From Planctomycetota bacterium (lineage in GTDB: Bacteria > Planctomycetota > SZUA-567 > H5-PLA8), in contig JAKLKQ010000010.1 of assembly GCA_023150555.1 (NCBI GenBank), positions 78,374 through 142,373 of the forward strand: a stretch of DNA of 64,000 nt. Reading direction: 5' to 3'. Shown here in pieces: positions 45,745 through 54,210 of the stretch. Within the stretch, counting starts at the first letter, position 1; each line of letters opens with the position of its first letter. A model generated the notes under the pieces. That model was not told where the DNA came from. It was given only the letters and a program-made list of their open reading frames with translations, and searched no databases. The position numbers and the translations under genes were made by a program.

Positions 45745-46620
45745 CTACAGGTCGGCAATGTACCGCAGTTCGCCGTCCAAAGCCTGCAGGCTCTGGAAGT
45801 GCTCCAGCAAGTGCGTCACGCCCGGCAGGCGCCGGATCGCGTCGTTGAACTCGTCGCCCAGGCCCGAGGTGCCCACGTCGAGGTGCCGGTCCTCGCGCCC
45901 CGCTACGTCCCAGGGGTCGTTGTCGTTCCAGTGGATGTGTTTCAGCGCGCGGGGTTCGGCGATGTACGCGTGCAGCGCCGCGCGGCGTTCGTCCTTGTCG
46001 TCGTACCGGTGCACGGCCGTGGTCGCGTGGCTGGTGTCGAGGCACAGGAAAAGATTGCCGCGGTCGACGTCGCGCCAGATCTGTATCCACTCGGCCGACG
46101 TCGTCCCGAAGTACTCACGCACCGACGAACGCGGCACCTCCAGGAAGCGCTTCTCCTGCGGCACGGCGTCCCAGTACGCGCGGTTGTTCTCGACCGTGAT
46201 CGTCAGGCCCAGGTTTTTGGCGAAAGCGGCCAGCGCACGCAGGCTCTCGATCAGGATCGCGTACTCGCCCACCGGCTGCGGCGCGCCTTGGACGCCCTGC
46301 TCCTTCCACAGCCGCGGCGCGGCGTGCATGTTCACCAGCTTGATCGACGGCACCTTGGCCGCGCTGGTGAGGTAGCGCTCCAGGCACAGCATCGACTCTT
46401 TGCGCCACGCCCCATCCGTGGCGGCGATGTTCAGGCGCCCGTTTCGCGCCCATCCCGTGGGAAATCCGAAGGGCGCGTGCGCCGAGCGGGCCAGCGGCTT
46501 GAGGTCCTCCGGCGCCGATTCCGGAAGCCGCGCCGAGCCCAACTCGACGAAGAGCCCTCGCGCCTTGAGTTCATCAACCTTTGCCCCGGGAGAGACACCC
46601 ATCGCGTGCGGCAACGCCAT
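45745..46620 (-). CDS. Xylose-isomerase-like TIM-barrel protein (sugar phosphate isomerase/epimerase family)
   Basis: This is a 291-residue AP-endonuclease-2/xylose-isomerase-like barrel. Metal-ligand motifs are GLTITVENNRAY (Glu), LFLCLDTSHAT (Asp/His), LKHIHWNDNDPWD (His, Asp) and THLLEHFQS (Glu). Such proteins isomerise or epimerise sugars, or in some cases cut DNA; sugar chemistry is more likely here. AAGGAG precedes the ATG. The HAD hydrolase lies 15 bp upstream on the same strand, so a sugar-phosphate pathway pair is plausible. Confidence 0.75.
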   Translation of the reverse strand: MALPHAMGVSPGAKVDELKARGLFVELGSARLPESAPEDLKPLARSAHAPFGFPTGWARNGRLNIAATDGAWRKESMLCLERYLTSAAKVPSIKLVNMHAAPRLWKEQGVQGAPQPVGEYAILIESLRALAAFAKNLGLTITVENNRAYWDAVPQEKRFLEVPRSSVREYFGTTSAEWIQIWRDVDRGNLFLCLDTSHATTAVHRYDDKDERRAALHAYIAEPRALKHIHWNDNDPWDVAGREDRHLDVGTSGLGDEFNDAIRRLPGVTHLLEHFQSLQALDGELRYIADL

Positions 46621-46635
46621 GCAAGACTCCTTTTC

Positions 46636-47280
46636 TTACGCTCCGTTAACGACGCCCAGCTGGCGCAGGCCGTCGGCGACGGCCTGCGGCGAATGCGCCA
46701 CCACGCCGTGCATGCCCAACGTCCGCGCGGCGGCGACGTTCTCTTCCAGATCGTCGACAAAGACCACGCGCTCCGGCCTCACGCCCAGCGCGTCCACCAC
46801 GTGCTGGAAGGCGGCGGGCTGCGGCTTGCGCTTGCCGATCTCGTTGCTGAGGAAAACGTTCGTCAACTCGCTGAAGAGCGGCCAGGTGCTGCGCATGTGT
46901 TCGACGTGGATGGCGTTGGTGTTCGAGAGCGCCGCGACGCGCACGCGCGCGTCGGCCTGCAGTTGCCGCGCCAGCGCGGCCGTGGGTGCGATTTCCCCGG
47001 TGAAGACACTGTTCCAGACGGACTCGAACGCCTTGAAGGTCAGCGTCACGCCAAGCGCGGCAGTCAAGCGTCGGTGGAACTCTTCCGGCTCGTACGCCCC
47101 AATCTCAAAGGCGTCGAGAATATCCATGTTCCGGGCCAGGCGTTCGCCCAAAACTGCAGGTTCGACGTGGGCGTGGCGCCCGACTTCCAGCAAGGCACCG
47201 TTGTGCTGAACATCGATCAGAACCCGGCCGAGATCGAAGATCACGGCCTCGATGGGGGGAGCGGACTCGCGTGCGTGCAT
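46636..47280 (-). CDS. HAD-superfamily hydrolase (subfamily IA, YihX-like)
   Basis: This is a 214-residue phosphatase-like protein. Motif I reads VIFDLGRVLIDV, the FDLGxVL form with the nucleophile Asp intact and the second Asp replaced by Gly, as is usual in the YihX/DehII-like branch. Motif II is ALSNTNA, motif III has IGKRKPQP, and motif IV is VVFVDDLEENV. The product is likely a sugar- or nucleotide-phosphate phosphatase. The ATG at 47280 has no Shine-Dalgarno; a TACAAT hexamer ends 8 bp before it, which suggests a leaderless transcript. It probably heads an operon with the isomerase-like and phosphoesterase genes. Confidence 0.83.
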   Translation of the reverse strand: MHARESAPPIEAVIFDLGRVLIDVQHNGALLEVGRHAHVEPAVLGERLARNMDILDAFEIGAYEPEEFHRRLTAALGVTLTFKAFESVWNSVFTGEIAPTAALARQLQADARVRVAALSNTNAIHVEHMRSTWPLFSELTNVFLSNEIGKRKPQPAAFQHVVDALGVRPERVVFVDDLEENVAAARTLGMHGVVAHSPQAVADGLRQLGVVNGA

Positions 47281-47288
47281 GGCGGCGC

Positions 47289-47294
47289 ATTGTA
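47289..47294 (-). promoter_or_regulatory. -10 hexamer next to a start codon (candidate leaderless promoter)
   Basis: TACAAT on the minus strand ends 8 bases before the ATG of the HAD gene. Spacing places +1 at or beside the start codon, the same layout as TATAAT before the ATG at 22056. Confidence 0.4.
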
Positions 47295-47314
47295 CGCCGC
47301 CCCCGCCCGCCGTG

Positions 47315-48985
47315 CTAGCGCGGCGGAGCCACGATGCCGTAGCGGCCGGGGGCGAGGACGTTCTCGGGGTCGAGCGCACCCTTGACCTTCGCAAGCAGCC
47401 CCTTCATCGCCGGGTCGCCGTCCATCGTCGCGGCGCTGCTGGCGATGCTGCTGCGGTACGGCGGATAGCCTTCGCGCCTCGCGACTGCCTGGACTTCCTC
47501 ATACAGCGCACGGGCGCGCTCGCATTCGCGCGGGTCGTTGCGGTCGAAGAACATCCCGAAGAGCATGATCAGTGCACGCGGACTCTCGACGATCAGCTCG
47601 ACGAAGAAGTCGAAGCCGTGCTTCGCGTAGATCGGCTTGACCAGCGCCAGCAGGCGCTCGGCGTCGCGCCCCGTGAACGGCACCAGCGGCCCGGTCCAGA
47701 CGAAGCCGCAACCGTCGCGCGGCGGATCGACGTCGCCTTCGGGCTTCGCGTCGTGCGACATGAAGTAGACCTGCCGCGAGAAGTAGTCCGTCGGCACGCC
47801 GCGGAAGAGTTCGATCGCCTCGCTCAGGCCCGCCAGGAGCTGCGGCGACTTGCCCTGCAGCCGCAGGCCGAGTTTCGCCGCCGCACGGAAGGCGCGCCCG
47901 AAGAGCCCCGGCGTATTCCAGTGCTTCAGGAAGCGCAGCGTGCCATAGCGCCCCAGCACGCGCTTCAGACGCCGCTTGCGCATGCGCACTTCCTCGCGGC
48001 TGCCGTAGACGCCGCAGCCGAAGGTCCACTCGCTGACGCCCAGGCGCTTGCGCCAGGCGGCCATCGCTTCGGGACTCAGGCAGGTCGCCGAACCGCGCAG
48101 GTCGTAAGGGTACTGCGAGACGATGCAGGACATCGCGAAGTCGTTGGCCAGGTGCGGGCGCGCCTGCAGGTCGCCGGCGAAGGCCAACTCGCGGAAGGCG
48201 TCGACGAACGAACCGAAGCATTCTGGGCCGGCGGTGTACTCGAAGACCGCGAAGTCGAAGGCCTCGGGCGCCGGCATCAACCAGATGCCGCCCTTCACCA
48301 CCACGCCGAAGTTCGACTGCGCGAAGAGCCCGTCCAGGTAGGGGCCCAGGCCCCACTTGTACGCGGCCCACACGCGGTTGCCCTCCCCCGCTCCGCCGGT
48401 GACGACGCGCTCGCCGTCGGGCAGCACGACTTCCATGCCGCACAGCGCGCCGAAGTGGTCGGCGTAGGGCGTCACCCCGCGGCCCTTATCGAGGGCGTTG
48501 CCGAGCACGCTGCCTTCGCGCGTGCTGCCGGTCGAATCGGTCCACAACCGCGAGCCCGTTGCTTCCAGGTGCGCGCGCAGCTGCCCGTAGGTGACGCCGG
48601 GCTCGATCACCGCGTAGCCGAGTTCCTCGTTGACCTCGTGGATGCGGTTCATGCGCTCCAGGATCATCGTGATGCCGCCGGCATAGGAAGCGCTCTTCGA
48701 GCCGTAGCCCCAGTTCTTGCCCTTGCTGACGACCCACACCGGCTGGCCGTGCGCGCGCGCCACGGCCAGCACCGCCTGCACTTCCTCGGCCGTGGACGGG
48801 TACACCGCCGCCACCGGCACGCGCCGGAATGGGAGGTTGGTGCGCGAGACGGCTTCGACCTCGCGCTCATCGGTCTGAACGTGCGCCGCGCCCAGCACCG
48901 CGACCAGGGATTCGCGAAGGCTCTCGGAATGCGCCGGGCGAACAACGATCTCCTTGGCATCCAGAACGGCGGTGGTCTCGCTCAT
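47315..48985 (-). CDS. FAD-linked oxidase of the vanillyl-alcohol-oxidase / p-cresol methylhydroxylase family
   Basis: This is a 556-residue flavoprotein. The FAD-binding PCMH domain has VYPSTAEEVQAVLAVARAHG, VSKGKNWGYGSKSASYAGG and VIEPGVTYGQLRAHL; the C-terminal cap ends DPENVLAPGRYGI, a VAO signature. Such enzymes oxidise para-alkyl phenols or alcohols, sometimes with covalent FAD. The substrate is unknown. AGGAGG precedes the ATG at 48985, and the upstream open frame to 49333 lies only over the desaturase gene. Its start overlaps the desaturase stop by 4 bp (ATGA), so both proteins are likely made together. Confidence 0.85.
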   Translation of the reverse strand: MSETTAVLDAKEIVVRPAHSESLRESLVAVLGAAHVQTDEREVEAVSRTNLPFRRVPVAAVYPSTAEEVQAVLAVARAHGQPVWVVSKGKNWGYGSKSASYAGGITMILERMNRIHEVNEELGYAVIEPGVTYGQLRAHLEATGSRLWTDSTGSTREGSVLGNALDKGRGVTPYADHFGALCGMEVVLPDGERVVTGGAGEGNRVWAAYKWGLGPYLDGLFAQSNFGVVVKGGIWLMPAPEAFDFAVFEYTAGPECFGSFVDAFRELAFAGDLQARPHLANDFAMSCIVSQYPYDLRGSATCLSPEAMAAWRKRLGVSEWTFGCGVYGSREEVRMRKRRLKRVLGRYGTLRFLKHWNTPGLFGRAFRAAAKLGLRLQGKSPQLLAGLSEAIELFRGVPTDYFSRQVYFMSHDAKPEGDVDPPRDGCGFVWTGPLVPFTGRDAERLLALVKPIYAKHGFDFFVELIVESPRALIMLFGMFFDRNDPRECERARALYEEVQAVARREGYPPYRSSIASSAATMDGDPAMKGLLAKVKGALDPENVLAPGRYGIVAPPR

Positions 48986-49902
48986 GGCTGAGCCTCCTGA
49001 AGGACCCGGGCTGCGGAATCGGCCGCCTGCTCGCTGCAGGCGTTGGTTTGAATCAGGGAACGCCAGTGCTCGGCAAGCGGAACGATGGGGATGCTGCGGT
49101 CGAGTTCGCGGGCCTGGGGGAGGTTGGCGTACGGAACGGCCGGCCAGCGGTGGTGCTCCCAGTGGTACCAGACGTTGTGGGGCGCAATCAGCCAACCCAG
49201 CCAGCGCGGCAAGTCGAGCCGGTGGGTCTCTTCGGCCCCGACGTGCTCGTGCAGGATGCGGATGCGGAAGACCGCCCAGTACGACGTGACCAACGCGGCA
49301 TACCAAACTGCGGCAACGTACGGAACGCCGCAAAAGACCGTCACGCCGATCACGACGGCACCCGCCAAGACGGGGCCCGCGGCGTCACGCAGGGAAGACG
49401 GGCGCGTAAGGTACATGATCCGCAGCACGTCCACGATGCCGAAGCCCAGCAGGTCCGTAACCAAGTAGCGAGCCAGCCTCCGGCGCGTGATCGGCACCTC
49501 CCATTCGGCGGCGCTTGCGTTCCGGTGGAGCAGTTCCGGGTCTTCCGGCGTGCCCACGTCGCGGTGGTGGCCGAAGTGGAAGCGCCGGAACCCACCCATG
49601 CTCGCGCCGATGGGCCAGAAGCAGAGCGCGCAGGCGAGCAGGTCGTTCATGCGCCGGTTGCGGCATACGGCGCCGTGCGCGCCGTCGTGGCCCAGGACGC
49701 TCAACGCGTGCTGGCGCGTGCCGACGACCAGAACCGCGAGGATGTAACCCGCCGGATGGGCCCACCAGCCGGCGAACGCCAGCGCCACGGCGATCGCCGC
49801 CCAATCGACAAACGCGTCGCACAGCCACGGGACCGGCGCCGGCCTCATGAGGCGCTCGAGCTGCTCGCGTGCCTGCGGTTTGGAATCGTGCGCAGCCTTC
49901 AA
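48982..49902 (-). CDS. Membrane fatty-acid desaturase family protein
   Basis: This is a 306-residue integral membrane diiron enzyme. The three His boxes are present: GHDGAH, HFGHHRD and WYHWEHHRWP. Hydrophobic segments flank them (AAIAVALAFAGWWAHPAGYI, AAGPVLAGAVVIGVTVFCGV). It would introduce a double bond or hydroxyl into a lipid or a related hydrophobic substrate. It is translationally coupled to the VAO-type oxidase that follows, which suggests a shared lipid or aromatic-lipid pathway. About 120 bp upstream lies the methyltransferase-like gene on the same strand. Confidence 0.85.
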   Translation of the reverse strand: MKAAHDSKPQAREQLERLMRPAPVPWLCDAFVDWAAIAVALAFAGWWAHPAGYILAVLVVGTRQHALSVLGHDGAHGAVCRNRRMNDLLACALCFWPIGASMGGFRRFHFGHHRDVGTPEDPELLHRNASAAEWEVPITRRRLARYLVTDLLGFGIVDVLRIMYLTRPSSLRDAAGPVLAGAVVIGVTVFCGVPYVAAVWYAALVTSYWAVFRIRILHEHVGAEETHRLDLPRWLGWLIAPHNVWYHWEHHRWPAVPYANLPQARELDRSIPIVPLAEHWRSLIQTNACSEQAADSAARVLQEAQP

Positions 49903-50024
49903 CCCGCACCTCCCGGCTCAATCGCTTCCCCATGGGAAACAAAAGGGCGAGGTGGCGCCTTACTGATGGCATATTGGAAATTTTTGGCCTGCTGAAGAAT
50001 TCGGGCAGGCCTCTCGCAACCCAT

Positions 50025-50897
50025 TTATTTTAAGAAGGTTACACGATCGACCTGCGCCTGAACTAGGCCCTCGCAGGGCGCCCATTGGGCTCCGGCACCG
50101 GCACCCTTAGCGGTGCGGACGCCAAACAGGTAGGTCGCACGGAAGAGCAGCAGGCAACGGTGACTGCCCCATTCCCAATGCCACGCGTGCCGGGCAGGTT
50201 CGGGCACCATGGCCAGGATCTCTTCAGGCCGGTACATCCGCAGGGCGCTCGCCATGCCGTCGAATACGATCAACATCGGGACGACCGGGACGATCGTAGT
50301 GATGAGCAACTTGGCGCAAGAAAAGCGGCGGGCAAAGAGGGGCGCCAGCATCAGCGGAAGAAAGGTCAATATCGGGAGGAACAACGAGTGCCAGCTTCGC
50401 CACATAGGCTCCATGATGAAAAGGCCGTCGCTGCGTTCCGTAATGCCGGCGAGGAACCGTCTCGCCTGTGCCGGGTTGAAGTGATGAAAGCCCGTGCAGA
50501 TTGAATTCAGCCGCGTCCCGTTCCCGGCTACGCTCGGTCCCACAGCATCGACGGGCGCTGCGATGTAGTCCACTTGCCCGGCAAAGGCTGCCGCCAGCCT
50601 GCGGTACGACGGCAGATCGGGATACAGGTCGCTCAGCGTGATCCCCGGCATCGCGGTGCGGGCATCGCGTGCGGTCCGCAACAGCGTCTCGATGGGGCCC
50701 GCGCCGCCGCTGGCGAGATCCAGCACGCGGGCGCCTCCGGCCAGCCGCGCCCACCGGCCGAAGGGGCCGTGCATGCGCCGGTAGATCCCGCCCACGCGAA
50801 ACAAAAAACCCAGGGCGTCCATGTAGGCCTCGCGCCAGACCCCGGCGAGCCAGGGCTGGTCGCAGAACTCGAAGCCATGCACTCGAGGCGGAGGCAT
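50025..50897 (-). CDS. SAM-dependent methyltransferase-like membrane-associated protein
   Basis: This is a 290-residue protein. Motif I is RVLDLASGGAGPIETLLRTA, followed by ITLSDLYPD and YIAAPVDAVG, a class-I methyltransferase core at about 50-150. Two hydrophobic helices follow, SLFLPILTFLPLMLAPLF and LLITTIVPVVPMLIVF, so it is probably membrane-bound. A lipid or quinone-type substrate is plausible given the membrane segment and the nearby desaturase. It starts 62 bp beyond the stop of the first sigma-fusion gene, on the same strand. Confidence 0.65.
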   Translation of the reverse strand: MPPPRVHGFEFCDQPWLAGVWREAYMDALGFLFRVGGIYRRMHGPFGRWARLAGGARVLDLASGGAGPIETLLRTARDARTAMPGITLSDLYPDLPSYRRLAAAFAGQVDYIAAPVDAVGPSVAGNGTRLNSICTGFHHFNPAQARRFLAGITERSDGLFIMEPMWRSWHSLFLPILTFLPLMLAPLFARRFSCAKLLITTIVPVVPMLIVFDGMASALRMYRPEEILAMVPEPARHAWHWEWGSHRCLLLFRATYLFGVRTAKGAGAGAQWAPCEGLVQAQVDRVTFLK

Positions 50898-50959
50898 AGT
50901 GTCTCCTCGGACGGAGGCGTTCTCCCGTCCACGTGCACCAACCTACAACCGATGAAACG

Positions 50960-52453
50960 CTACGGCTTGGACGGATTCTGCTTCGTCGAGTCAAACCACC
51001 CGCCATGGCCCGCCACCATCTCCTTACGGATTTTGGCAACGACGGCGTCCGGGTCGCGAAGGACTGCGGGGATCTCGTCCTCGCGCAGTTCGCGGTAATC
51101 GATGCGGTGGATGCCGCAGCCAAAGGCCAGGAGGTAGACCTGTCCGGTGGTATACGGAGCCTCGTTTACCTTCACGCTGATGACCTGGCCTTCGAAGAGA
51201 TGAAAAATATAGCGCCCGATAAAATAGTGGTCGGCCCGGAAGGCCTGCGCCCCAGGCGCGTCCCACCGCATACCGCTGGGCTTTTGAAGCCAAGCCTGCA
51301 TACCGGCATCGCCATCCCCCTCGGTGTAGCCGTAACTCACGCCGCATTGCAGGTTGGACCTGCCTCCTTCCTCATTGGGCACGATCTTCCCGAGCTCCAA
51401 CGAGAAGAAGATGTCCGTCTGCACCACGAACGGTCGCGACAGGACCTCGACGGGCAAGGCGGCGATGATCGCTTCTTCCTTATGAGCGTACATACCGCCG
51501 GGCAGTTTGTCCTCCTTCGGAACCTGCACGGTCCAGGCGCCCTTCAGAATCTTGAAACCCGGCGGCGTGCCGCGCGTGAAGTCCCACGAGTTCGTGCGCA
51601 AAGGCGCCGCCGCGGGCTGTGCAGGCGCCGGTTGCTTCCCCATCGCGAAGTACCCTGCACCGGCGGCGGCCACCGCGACAACGGCAACGGTCACTCCAAT
51701 GGCCGACGGCTTCGCCGCCGCGGCCTTGCGCGAGAGCGCCCGCGATACGGCCGCGCCGCTTCCGCCGGAACGCCCCAGCGCATCGAACACGTGCGCGCCC
51801 AGGCTGGCCGGCGCATGGAAGCTCTCGCCCAACGCGCCGCCCAGCGCGTCGTCGGCCAACAGCGGCAGCGCCGCAGCCAGACCCGCCCTGGAAAACTCCG
51901 CGCGCAGCCGCTTGAGGGCCTCGTGGAGGTGGTGCGAGACCGTCTGCTGCGTCAGCGCCATCTCCTGCGCGATCTCCTGCTGCGTCAGGCCGCCGAGATA
52001 ATAGAGTGTTACGACGCGGCGGCCGGACTCGGGCAGCCGCTCGATCCCAAGCCGCAGCGCGGCGAGGGCCTCGCCCTGAGCCTGTTCGCTGGTTTCGGGC
52101 GGCGCGGGCTGGCCGGAGGCGGCATCCGCATCCAGCGCTTCGGTGCGCGACTGGAGTTGGCGCTTGCCCTTGAGTTTGCGCAGCGCCTCGACGGCGACGA
52201 TGCGCATCACCCAGCCGCGCGGGTTGGCATCGTGGGTGAAGCGTTCGGCCGCGCGCCAGATGCGCAGCATCGCTTCCTGCACGGCGTCTTCGGCCAGGTC
52301 GGTCTCGCGCAGCATGTACCGCGCCAGGCTGTAGGCCTGCCGTTCGTAGCGCCGGTATAACTCGCCAAAGGCCTCGCGGTCGCGGCGCGACGCAATCGCG
52401 CGGATCAGCTCCGCGTCGCTCTGCGCCTGCACGCCTGCCTTCGTCTTTTCCAT
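50960..52453 (-). CDS. ECF sigma factor fused to a membrane-anchored C-terminal domain (paralogue 1)
   Basis: This is a 497-residue fusion. The sigma region 2 lies at about 15-100 (LAEDAVQEAMLRIWRAAERF), and region 4 at about 135-185 (LPESGRRVVTLYYLGGLTQQ, IAQEMALTQQTVSHHLHEAL). A conserved linker contains AAALPLLADDALGGALGES and the juxtamembrane SRALSRK motif. One membrane helix lies at about 251-270, and an outer domain of about 200 residues follows that resembles a concanavalin-like or DUF1080-like fold (WDFTRGTPPGFKILKGAWTV). Start ATG 52453 is set by length match to the paralogues; 52486 is an alternative. It is a one-piece sigma/sensor protein, the most diverged of three tandem copies. 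Confidence 0.82.
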   Translation of the reverse strand: MEKTKAGVQAQSDAELIRAIASRRDREAFGELYRRYERQAYSLARYMLRETDLAEDAVQEAMLRIWRAAERFTHDANPRGWVMRIVAVEALRKLKGKRQLQSRTEALDADAASGQPAPPETSEQAQGEALAALRLGIERLPESGRRVVTLYYLGGLTQQEIAQEMALTQQTVSHHLHEALKRLRAEFSRAGLAAALPLLADDALGGALGESFHAPASLGAHVFDALGRSGGSGAAVSRALSRKAAAAKPSAIGVTVAVVAVAAAGAGYFAMGKQPAPAQPAAAPLRTNSWDFTRGTPPGFKILKGAWTVQVPKEDKLPGGMYAHKEEAIIAALPVEVLSRPFVVQTDIFFSLELGKIVPNEEGGRSNLQCGVSYGYTEGDGDAGMQAWLQKPSGMRWDAPGAQAFRADHYFIGRYIFHLFEGQVISVKVNEAPYTTGQVYLLAFGCGIHRIDYRELREDEIPAVLRDPDAVVAKIRKEMVAGHGGWFDSTKQNPSKP

Positions 52454-52618
52454 GCGACGGCGACCCGCTGCCAGCGTGGTTCTCATCCCGGCACCCCCAG
52501 GATAGCACACCTCTTCCCCGAGGAACAAACGGGCCGCCAAGCGAAATACAGATGGGAATATTCGAGGAATTTCAGATCTGCAACATATTGAAGAGAAAGG
52601 TGTTGCAGGATCGGAGCG

Positions 52619-54145
52619 CTACTTCCAGCCGTCCTTGCGCGCACGGACGAGGGCGCGGACTTCCTCCGCCTTGGCGTCGGGGTCGCGCAATTCGGCGGGG
52701 ATCTCGCCGTCCTTCAGCTCGCGGATGCTGAGCTGGCTCACGCCGAAGCCGAAGGCGTTCAATACAACCCACCTGGTCGGATAGGCACGCTCGTGGATGT
52801 TCACGCCTTGCAGTTCGCCGTTGTGGTATCGAAATATGTACTTATCGATGAAATAGTAATCGGCCTCGTAGGTGAAGTGCTTGCCAAGGTTGAACTTCTT
52901 ATAGGTATGCTTGCGGAAATACGTCTGCAGGGAAGTCGCCCCCGTTTCGTCGAACCAATAGAGGTTGACGCCTCCGTTGATAATACCCTGATCTTCGCCA
53001 ACCGGCCGCGCCATCGCTTGATCGGGCGAAAAGAAGGTTCGCAGGTGGACCAGGAACGGCCGGGCAGGAACCTCGACAGGCAGGGGCATGATCACGGGGT
53101 TTTTGATGCTCGCGGGCGAGGCCAGGCCGCGCAGCCCGCCGTGCTTCGCTGGATCGATGGGTGTCCACTGGCCGTGCGAAACCTTGAACTCTTCGGGCAG
53201 GCCGTTCTCGAAGCTCCACGACCGGTCCAGCGGCGCGCGCTCGGCCTTTTCCTGTGAGGCCGTGGAGGTTTCGGCACGCGAAACTTCCTCGGGGACCGAC
53301 TCGCCCTCTGGCGTGCGTGCGTCCGGCCCCAGCGCTAGGTACGCACCGCCCGCCGTCGCAACCACGCCCAGCACCACCAACGGCAAGAGCAGCGCTGGCG
53401 CCGCGGCCTTGCGGGAGAGCGCCCGCGAAGCCTGCGCAGCCGTATCCACTCCGGCATGCGATACCGCGCCGAGTACCGTGGCCTTCAACGCCGCCGGCGG
53501 CGCGTAGGTCTCGGCAAGCGCCGCGCCCAGGGCATTCTCGCCCAGCAACGGCAGCGCCGCCGCCAGGCCAATGCGGTGCAACTCCGAACGCAGGAACTTC
53601 AGGGCGTCGCGCAACCGGTTCGAGACCGTTTGTTGCGGCAGGGCCAGTTCCTGACCGATCTCCTCCTGGGTCAGTCCGGCAAGGTAATACAGGGAGACCA
53701 GTTGCCGGTTGGCCTCCGGCAACCGCTCCAGGCAGCGCCGCAGCCCGTCCAGCAGTTCCTCGCGCGACGCCTGTTCCGCGGACGCGGTGCCGGCGGACTC
53801 GGGCGCGTCCTGCTCGAGCGGTTCGGTGCGTTCGGACTCCGCACGCCGCGCCTTCTGAATGCGAATGCACTCGAACGCGACGATGCGCAGCACCCAGCCG
53901 CGCGCATTCTTGTCGTAGCGGAACTTGGAAGCTGAACGCCAGACGCGCAGCATCGCTTCCTGCACGGCCACTTCCGCGCCGTCGGACGATCGCAGCATGT
54001 GCCGCGCCAAAGCGTAGGCGGCGTGTTCGTGCCGGGCGTAGAGTTCCGCGAAGGCCTCCGGGTCGCGCCGTTCGGCCACAGCGCGGATCAGGCCGGCGTC
54101 GGACGTTGGGTCCGGGGTGCCGGAATCTGGCTGGGGTTGTTCCAT
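52619..54145 (-). CDS. ECF sigma factor fused to a membrane-anchored C-terminal domain (paralogue 2)
   Basis: This is a 508-residue fusion. Sigma region 2 holds VAVQEAMLRVWRSASKF, and region 4 holds LPEANRQLVSLYYLAGLTQE and LALPQQTVSNRLRDALKFLR. SRALSRK precedes the membrane helix at 249-272 (LLLPLVVLGVVATAGGAYLA). The outer domain of about 230 residues starts DRSWSFENGLPEEFKVSHG and ends in IRELKDGEIPAELRDPDAKA. The upstream GGAGTCCTG-ATG arrangement nearly matches that of paralogue 3. The close similarity to paralogue 3 over the whole length shows a recent tandem duplication. Sigma release would need proteolysis near the membrane or some other mode; that is inferred. Confidence 0.84.
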   Translation of the reverse strand: MEQPQPDSGTPDPTSDAGLIRAVAERRDPEAFAELYARHEHAAYALARHMLRSSDGAEVAVQEAMLRVWRSASKFRYDKNARGWVLRIVAFECIRIQKARRAESERTEPLEQDAPESAGTASAEQASREELLDGLRRCLERLPEANRQLVSLYYLAGLTQEEIGQELALPQQTVSNRLRDALKFLRSELHRIGLAAALPLLGENALGAALAETYAPPAALKATVLGAVSHAGVDTAAQASRALSRKAAAPALLLPLVVLGVVATAGGAYLALGPDARTPEGESVPEEVSRAETSTASQEKAERAPLDRSWSFENGLPEEFKVSHGQWTPIDPAKHGGLRGLASPASIKNPVIMPLPVEVPARPFLVHLRTFFSPDQAMARPVGEDQGIINGGVNLYWFDETGATSLQTYFRKHTYKKFNLGKHFTYEADYYFIDKYIFRYHNGELQGVNIHERAYPTRWVVLNAFGFGVSQLSIRELKDGEIPAELRDPDAKAEEVRALVRARKDGWK

Positions 54146-54210
54146 CAGGACTCCGGTCCGGGACCCTCATCGCATGGCCTTGCTTCTCCGCTTATCCTAC
54201 AACAGGGGCG

